9,378 bases of DNA from Chromatiales bacterium (GTDB lineage: Bacteria; Pseudomonadota; Gammaproteobacteria; Chromatiales; Chromatiaceae), in NCBI GenBank assembly GCA_024639625.1, contig JAHEIA010000078.1, positions 1 through 9,378 on the forward strand, given 5' to 3'. Made by a program: the position numbers and the translations under genes. The notes under the pieces were generated by a model. That model ran no database searches. It saw only the letters and a program-made list of their open reading frames with translations, and was not told where the DNA came from. Shown here piece after piece: positions 5,235 through 9,378 of the stretch (the first letter of the stretch is position 1; every line of letters begins with the position of its first letter).

Positions 5235-6514
5235 CCCGGTCCCACGATCTATTTCAGCGCGCGCAGCAGCATATCCCCGGCGGAGTCAACTCCCCTGTCC
5301 GGGCATTCCGCGGGGTTGGAGGAGACCCGGTATTCGTCGAGCGCGCCGCAGGTCCCCACATCTTTGACCCCGATGGCAAGCGCTACATCGACTACGTTGG
5401 TTCGTGGGGGCCCATGATTCTGGGCCACGCCCATCCGGCTGTGCTCGAGGCCGTGGAAAAAGCGGCTCGCCATGGCCTCAGTTTCGGAGCCCCCACCGCG
5501 CTCGAAACCGCGATGGCAGACCGGGTCTGCGAGCTGGTCCCCTCTCTCGGCCTGGTGCGTATGGTCAATTCGGGCACCGAAGCCACGATGAGCGCCATAC
5601 GGCTCGCGCGAGGCCATACAGGGCGAGACAAAATCGTAAAGTTCGAAGGTTGCTACCACGGCCACTCCGACTCGCTGCTGGTCAAAGCAGGCTCCGGGGC
5701 CTTGACCCTGGGAACACCAAGTTCGCCTGGGGTACCGGCTTGTCTCGCGGAACAAACCATCACCCTGCCCTACAACGACCTGGCCCAGGTCGAACAGACA
5801 TTCGCCTCGCTCGGCGAACAGATCGCCTGCATCATCGTAGAGCCGGTGGCCGGCAACATGAACTGTATCCCGCCAGTGCCCGGCTTTTTGCAGGGCCTGC
5901 GACGAGTCTGTGACCAGTTCGGCACGGTGCTGATTTTCGACGAGGTGATGACCGGCTTCCGGGTGGCCCTCGGGGGGGCCCAGTCTCTGTACGGAGTACG
6001 CCCGGACCTTACGACCTTGGGCAAGATCATCGGCGGCGGCATGCCGGTCGGGGCTTTCGGCGGCAGGCAAGAGATCATGCAGAAGCTAGCGCCGCTCGGT
6101 CCCGTATATCAGGCCGGCACCTTGTCCGGCAATCCGGTGGCCATGGCGGCCGGTTTGCAGACCCTCGAGCTGATCTCCGCTCCCGGCTTTTACCAGGCCC
6201 TGAGCGCGCAGACCGCGCGCCTGGTCGCCGGCATCAAGGCGCAGGCGGAAGCGGCACAGATCCCGCTGGCCACCAATCAGGTCGGCGGAATGTTCGGCCT
6301 GTTCTTCACCGATGAAAAACAGGTCACCAATTACACCCAGGCCACGGCCTGTGATCAAGATCGATTCGGGCGCTTCTTCCACGCGATGTTGCATCGGGGC
6401 ATCTATCTGGCCCCGTCTGCCTTCGAGGCGGGATTCGTCTCCGCCGCCCACACGGACCTAGAGATCGACGCCACGATTGCCGCCGCAGCGGAGGCCTTCG
6501 CCGAGCTGGCCTGA
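5231..6514 (+). CDS. hemL: Glutamate-1-semialdehyde 2,1-aminomutase
   Basis: A PLP enzyme of 427 residues that turns glutamate-1-semialdehyde into 5-aminolevulinate, last step of the C5 route to haem and other tetrapyrroles. Seen: [11 protein letters not shown] (16-26), [17 protein letters not shown] (111-127), [10 protein letters not shown] (138-147), [10 protein letters not shown] (201-210), the PLP-binding [10 protein letters not shown] (235-244), the Schiff-base lysine in [18 protein letters not shown] (Lys265, the family's usual position), and [13 protein letters not shown] (296-308). Full length. GGAGG lies 10 nt before the ATG, and the start overlaps the thiE stop by 4 bp. A long minus-strand open frame over 5249-6070 is only a shadow of the GC-rich codon usage. 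Confidence 0.98.
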   Translation: MTRSHDLFQRAQQHIPGGVNSPVRAFRGVGGDPVFVERAAGPHIFDPDGKRYIDYVGSWGPMILGHAHPAVLEAVEKAARHGLSFGAPTALETAMADRVCELVPSLGLVRMVNSGTEATMSAIRLARGHTGRDKIVKFEGCYHGHSDSLLVKAGSGALTLGTPSSPGVPACLAEQTITLPYNDLAQVEQTFASLGEQIACIIVEPVAGNMNCIPPVPGFLQGLRRVCDQFGTVLIFDEVMTGFRVALGGAQSLYGVRPDLTTLGKIIGGGMPVGAFGGRQEIMQKLAPLGPVYQAGTLSGNPVAMAAGLQTLELISAPGFYQALSAQTARLVAGIKAQAEAAQIPLATNQVGGMFGLFFTDEKQVTNYTQATACDQDRFGRFFHAMLHRGIYLAPSAFEAGFVSAAHTDLEIDATIAAAAEAFAELA

Positions 6515-6528
6515 GCACGTCCGCACAA

Positions 6529-6543
6529 GCGCTGGTCCAGCGC
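6529..6543. repeat. Short palindrome between hemL and the DedA/PAP2 gene
   Basis: GCGCTGG-T-CCAGCGC is a perfect 7-bp inverted repeat with a 1-nt centre, 15 bp after the hemL stop. No U-tract follows, so it is not a convincing terminator; it may slow exonucleases or be chance. Confidence 0.3.
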
Positions 6544-6592
6544 ACTCGGCGGAGCTATCGGCGGTGTCGCAGCAGACGCAACCGTATCACCC

Positions 6593-8578
6593 ATGAGCGA
6601 GCTTCTCGATCCGCTGCTGCAGTGGATTTCCGCCCACCCAGGGCTGGCTGGTTTCGCGGTGTTTCTGGTATCCATGGCCGAGTCCATGGCGATCGTCGGC
6701 ATGATCGTGCCGGGGGTGGCCATGATGTTCGCTGTCGGCGCCCTGATCAGCACCGGCTCGCTTTCCTTCTGGCCCACCCTCTGCTGGGCAGTGGCCGGGG
6801 CGGTCGTCGGCGACGGCGTCAGCTTCCTCATCGGCCGCCACTTTCGAGAGCGTCTGGTATCCTTGTGGCCCTTCGATCGCCACCCGCAGATGCTCGAGCG
6901 CGGCGTTGGCTTCTTCCAGCGCTACGGAGGCAAAAGCGTCATCCTGGGGCGTTTTGTTGGCCCCATCCGGGCCGTGATCCCACTGGTCGCCGGCATGTTC
7001 GGCATGCAACCATCGCGCTTCTTCCTAGCAAACCTGTTCTCCGCCTTCGCGTGGGCCCCCGCCTACCTACTGCCCGGGATGCTGTTCGGCGCCTCCTTGG
7101 AGCTGGCCTCGGAGGTAGCCCTTCGCCTGGTGCTTCTGCTGGTTCTCCTGGCTACTTTGCTGCTGTTCGTGTTCTGGATCGTCAAAAGAGCGTACCGATT
7201 CATCCATGTCCGTGCCGGTGATTGGCTGGCGCGGCTACTCAACTGGAGCGAACTGCATCCAAAGCTAGGGGCTATCGGCGCGGCGCTCGCGGACCCCAAC
7301 CACCCGGAAGCGAAGGGTCTGACCATTTTTGCCTCACTGCTGCTGCTCGGCACTGCCGCGTTCGTAGTCGTCTCCGCCGTGGCCCTGGGGAAGGACTCTG
7401 CGGGCGCCGACCTGTTGGTGCTCGAGTCGCTGCAGAGCCTGCGCACCCCATGGGCGGACGGGCTGATGCTGTTGCTCAGCCGGTTCGGCGACACCTGGGT
7501 CGTGGGAGCACTCGCCCTGGGCATCTCCCTGGTCCTGGCGGCCCAGCGCCAGTGGCGAATACTGGTCTATTGGCTGGCGGCAACCGGGTTCGGCCTGTTG
7601 GCGCCCGTGGTCCTGAAATATGGGTTGCGCATCCCGCGACCAGATCTCGGCATTGCCGGACTGGGCCCTTATACCTTCCCCAGCAGCCATGTACTGCGTA
7701 GTGTCGCCATCTATGGTTTTCTTTCCGTCATGCTGGCTCGCGCGACCGACGCCCGTTGGCGATGGCTGCCCTACGGCTTGGCGGGACTGGTGGTCGCCGG
7801 GGTCGGGCTGGCCCGTCTTTACCTGGGTGCGCACTGGTTATCTGACGTCCTTGGCAGCCTTACGTTGGGTGTCGCCTGGGTGGCTGCGCTCGGCGTCGCC
7901 TATCATCGCCACACCCAATTCGAGCCTCGCTGGGGGAGCCTGGCGGTTAGCGCGGTGGCTGTGCTCGGGGTCAGTTTCGTGCTGCAGACGGCCCGGCATC
8001 AGCAGGACGACCTCGCGCGCTATGCGCCAAAACGGCCTCACCTGGCGCTCTCCGCAACCGACTGGTGGGCAAGCGCCTGGCAAGATCTGCAGCGTACTCG
8101 ACTGGACCTCGGACAGGACGACGGTCATCCCCTAACCTTGCAGTATGCGGGTCCGTTGGAGGATCTGGCGCACCACCTGGAAGCCCGCGGCTGGCAGCAC
8201 GCGGTAGACCTGGAATGGAGCCACCTGCTCAAGCTCTTGTCGCCCTCGCTGCCGCTGCAGGCGCTGCCGGTATTGCCCCAGGTCCACGACTCCCGGCATG
8301 AGGCCCTGGTACTCAGCAAGCCGCTTGCCAACGAGCAAAGACTCGTGCTGCGCCTGTGGCCTGCGGACACGCGGTTGTTTCCTGGCGATATCCCGCTCTG
8401 GCTCGGTAACGTCGCGCTCCAGGAACGTGCATCGCTGCTCGGGTTGTTCAACTATCCGCGCACGCTGGAGGATTTCGTGCGCCCCTATCGGTTGTTCCTG
8501 GACGACATCGGTGACCTCCCCCTCCGGCAGCCCATTCCAGACCAAGAGCTGGTTCTGCTGCGTCGCGGCCATCCCTGA
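6593..8578 (+). CDS. Fused DedA/PAP2 phosphatase membrane protein with LssY-like C-terminus
   Basis: A 661-residue inner-membrane protein in three parts. Residues 1-200, DedA/SNARE-associated fold: ESMAIVGMIVPG (30-41) and GRFVGPIRAVIPLVAGMFGM (119-138). Residues 245-465, a PAP2 lipid-phosphatase domain with all three motifs: K-x6-RP as KYGLRIPRP (342-350), PS-x-H as FPSSHV (362-367) and R-x5-H-x3-D as RLYLGAHWLSD (408-418). Residues 475-661, soluble, resembling the LssY C-terminal family (SATDWW, PVLPQVHDSRHE, LWLGNVA). DedA proteins are linked to lipid flipping and the PAP2 half to dephosphorylating lipid phosphates such as undecaprenyl pyrophosphate or phosphatidic acid; the true substrate is unknown. 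The ATG at 6593 is the first possible start after hemL, but has no clear ribosome site. It lies 78 bp after hemL and is probably read with it. Confidence 0.9.
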   Translation: MSELLDPLLQWISAHPGLAGFAVFLVSMAESMAIVGMIVPGVAMMFAVGALISTGSLSFWPTLCWAVAGAVVGDGVSFLIGRHFRERLVSLWPFDRHPQMLERGVGFFQRYGGKSVILGRFVGPIRAVIPLVAGMFGMQPSRFFLANLFSAFAWAPAYLLPGMLFGASLELASEVALRLVLLLVLLATLLLFVFWIVKRAYRFIHVRAGDWLARLLNWSELHPKLGAIGAALADPNHPEAKGLTIFASLLLLGTAAFVVVSAVALGKDSAGADLLVLESLQSLRTPWADGLMLLLSRFGDTWVVGALALGISLVLAAQRQWRILVYWLAATGFGLLAPVVLKYGLRIPRPDLGIAGLGPYTFPSSHVLRSVAIYGFLSVMLARATDARWRWLPYGLAGLVVAGVGLARLYLGAHWLSDVLGSLTLGVAWVAALGVAYHRHTQFEPRWGSLAVSAVAVLGVSFVLQTARHQQDDLARYAPKRPHLALSATDWWASAWQDLQRTRLDLGQDDGHPLTLQYAGPLEDLAHHLEARGWQHAVDLEWSHLLKLLSPSLPLQALPVLPQVHDSRHEALVLSKPLANEQRLVLRLWPADTRLFPGDIPLWLGNVALQERASLLGLFNYPRTLEDFVRPYRLFLDDIGDLPLRQPIPDQELVLLRRGHP

Positions 8579-8672
8579 CCCCTCGTTCGGCCAGCGAAAT
8601 CAGGAGAGCGGCGGCGCCCCGCGCGGGAAGCCCGGAACTGCGGCGAGAGGCGAGAGCTAAACAGAATCTGCC

Positions 8673-8695
8673 CTGGGGCGTCCCTTCAGCCCCAG
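8673..8695 (-). terminator. Possible ubiX terminator overlapping its stop codon
   Basis: CTGGGGC (8673-8679) and GCCCCAG (8689-8695) make a perfect 7-bp stem with a 9-nt loop that contains the ubiX stop (8686-8688). On the minus strand it is followed by a broken T-rich stretch (ATTCTGTTT). The U-tract is poor and offset, so this is a weak call. No plus-strand terminator for the DedA/PAP2 gene is clear in 8579-8685. Confidence 0.3.
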
Positions 8696-9318
8696 CGCGG
8701 TCCGAGGGTGTGTTCGATGTGCAGATGATCGAGGATCCGCGCGACCATGAAGTCCACCAGATCCGACACCTTCTGCGGCTGCTCATAGAAACCCGGATTC
8801 GCCGGCATGATGACCGCCCCCATGCGCGCCAGTCGCAGCATGTTCTGCAGATGGATCGACGAGAAGGGGGTTTCCCGAACAACCAGAATCAGCTTGCGCT
8901 GCTCTTTGAGCATCACATCTGCCGCCCGTTCGATCAGATCGCTGCTGCTGCCGGCGGCGATGGAAGCCAAGGTTCCGGTGGTGCAGGGGCACACGACCAT
9001 CGCCCGGGGCGGGTTCGAACCGCTGGCCACGGGCGCTGTCCATTGCTGGCGTCCGAACACCCGCAGCTGCCCGGACCGCGCCGCAAAATGCCGGCTCAAC
9101 CAAGCTTCGGCCTCTTCCGGGCGGGCCGGTATCTCGAGGCCCGATTCCATGCGCAACACTACTTGCCCGGCCTGAGACACCATCAGGTACACCGGAGACC
9201 CCGCCTGCAGCAGGCACTCCAGGAGGCGTAGTCCGTACGCCGCGCCAGAAGCCCCGGTGATCGCGAGGGCAATCGCCCGCGCTCCCGGCTGCCTGCTGTC
9301 GGTTTCTCGCTCAGTCAC
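8686..9318 (-). CDS. ubiX: Flavin prenyltransferase UbiX
   Basis: A 210-residue cytoplasmic enzyme that prenylates FMN with dimethylallyl phosphate to make the cofactor of the decarboxylase UbiD, needed for ubiquinone synthesis. Seen: the flavin-binding [16 protein letters not shown] (19-34), VASGS (97-101), [18 protein letters not shown] (106-123), [17 protein letters not shown] (127-143), [15 protein letters not shown] (146-160), and [10 protein letters not shown] (173-182). It ends with PRWG as in many gammaproteobacterial homologues. Start: the GTG at 9316-9318, preceded by AGGGGA with almost no spacing and overlapping the upstream gene by 8 bp. The exact start is uncertain (a TTG at 9343-9345 is also in frame), since about 15 N-terminal residues are variable. 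No ubiD is in the window. Confidence 0.94.
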   Translation of the reverse strand: MTERETDSRQPGARAIALAITGASGAAYGLRLLECLLQAGSPVYLMVSQAGQVVLRMESGLEIPARPEEAEAWLSRHFAARSGQLRVFGRQQWTAPVASGSNPPRAMVVCPCTTGTLASIAAGSSSDLIERAADVMLKEQRKLILVVRETPFSSIHLQNMLRLARMGAVIMPANPGFYEQPQKVSDLVDFMVARILDHLHIEHTLGPRWG

Positions 9319-9378
9319 TCCCCTGCACCCGCGCCAGCGCCACAAACCGCGCCTCTTCTGTGCGCCCGATGGCGCAAC
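9311..9378 (-). CDS. C-terminal end of an unidentified gene upstream of ubiX (partial)
   Basis: A minus frame enters from the window edge and stops with TGA at 9311-9313, giving the last 21 residues: [20 protein letters not shown] plus Asp. The codons show the strong G/C third-position preference of the real genes here, better than the two other frames. It overlaps the ubiX GTG by 8 bp, a typical operon junction. Too short to identify. An alternative frame ending at TGA 9315-9317 is Ala/Gly/Arg-rich and looks less like a protein. Confidence 0.5.
   Translation of the reverse strand, partial: CAIGRTEEARFVALARVQGSD

Noticed and set aside
5249..6070. Long minus-strand open frame (273 codons) opposite hemL
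   Set aside because: A typical shadow of GC-rich codon usage; the sense strand is a clear full-length HemL.
6512..6595. HemL-DedA readthrough fusion
   Set aside because: hemL and the DedA gene are in the same frame and the 26 codons between them have no stop besides the hemL TGA. A short GC-rich gap can be open by chance, and both proteins have normal ends.

Overview
The window is about 9.4 kb of GC-rich bacterial chromosome with ordinary housekeeping genes. It is most likely from a gammaproteobacterium of the Chromatiales/Ectothiorhodospiraceae type or a relative. The basis for this is the argC-DUF6776 pair close to an A-type Fe-S carrier (a Pseudomonas-like neighbourhood), the thiD-thiE-hemL cluster beside rubredoxin, haem made by the C5 route (hemL), and a fused DedA/PAP2/LssY membrane protein. 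The lineage is inferred from gene content; no rRNA or marker gene is present.

Left part (1-3680), all on the minus strand. Reading in the direction of transcription: rubredoxin, a DUF5063 protein, an ErpA/IscA-type Fe-S carrier with its own extended -10 promoter and a very strong terminator, then a gap of about 620 bp without a convincing protein gene, then argC (arginine biosynthesis) and a membrane-anchored coiled-coil DUF6776 protein cut by the window edge. The gap is not empty. It holds a near-consensus sigma70 promoter (TTGACA-17 nt-TATAGT) that fires into a foldable sequence of about 95 nt ending in an intrinsic terminator. This is either an unannotated small RNA or a terminated leader of argC. 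A perfect 7+1+7 palindrome lies between the likely argC promoter and the argC start.

Middle part (3790-8578), all on the plus strand. thiD, thiE and hemL overlap by 4 bp at each junction (GTGA, ATGA) and are surely one translationally coupled operon. ThiD makes HMP-PP and ThiE joins it to the thiazole phosphate to give thiamine phosphate; HemL makes 5-aminolevulinate for tetrapyrroles. A 661-residue DedA/PAP2/LssY-like inner-membrane protein follows 78 bp later. The thiD promoter ends so close to the ATG that the mRNA may be leaderless.

Right part (8686-9378), minus strand. ubiX (flavin prenyltransferase, which supplies prenyl-FMN to UbiD in ubiquinone synthesis) follows, with an 8-bp overlap, the last 21 codons of an unidentified upstream gene. 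No mobile element, CRISPR array, tRNA, rRNA or defence system was found.
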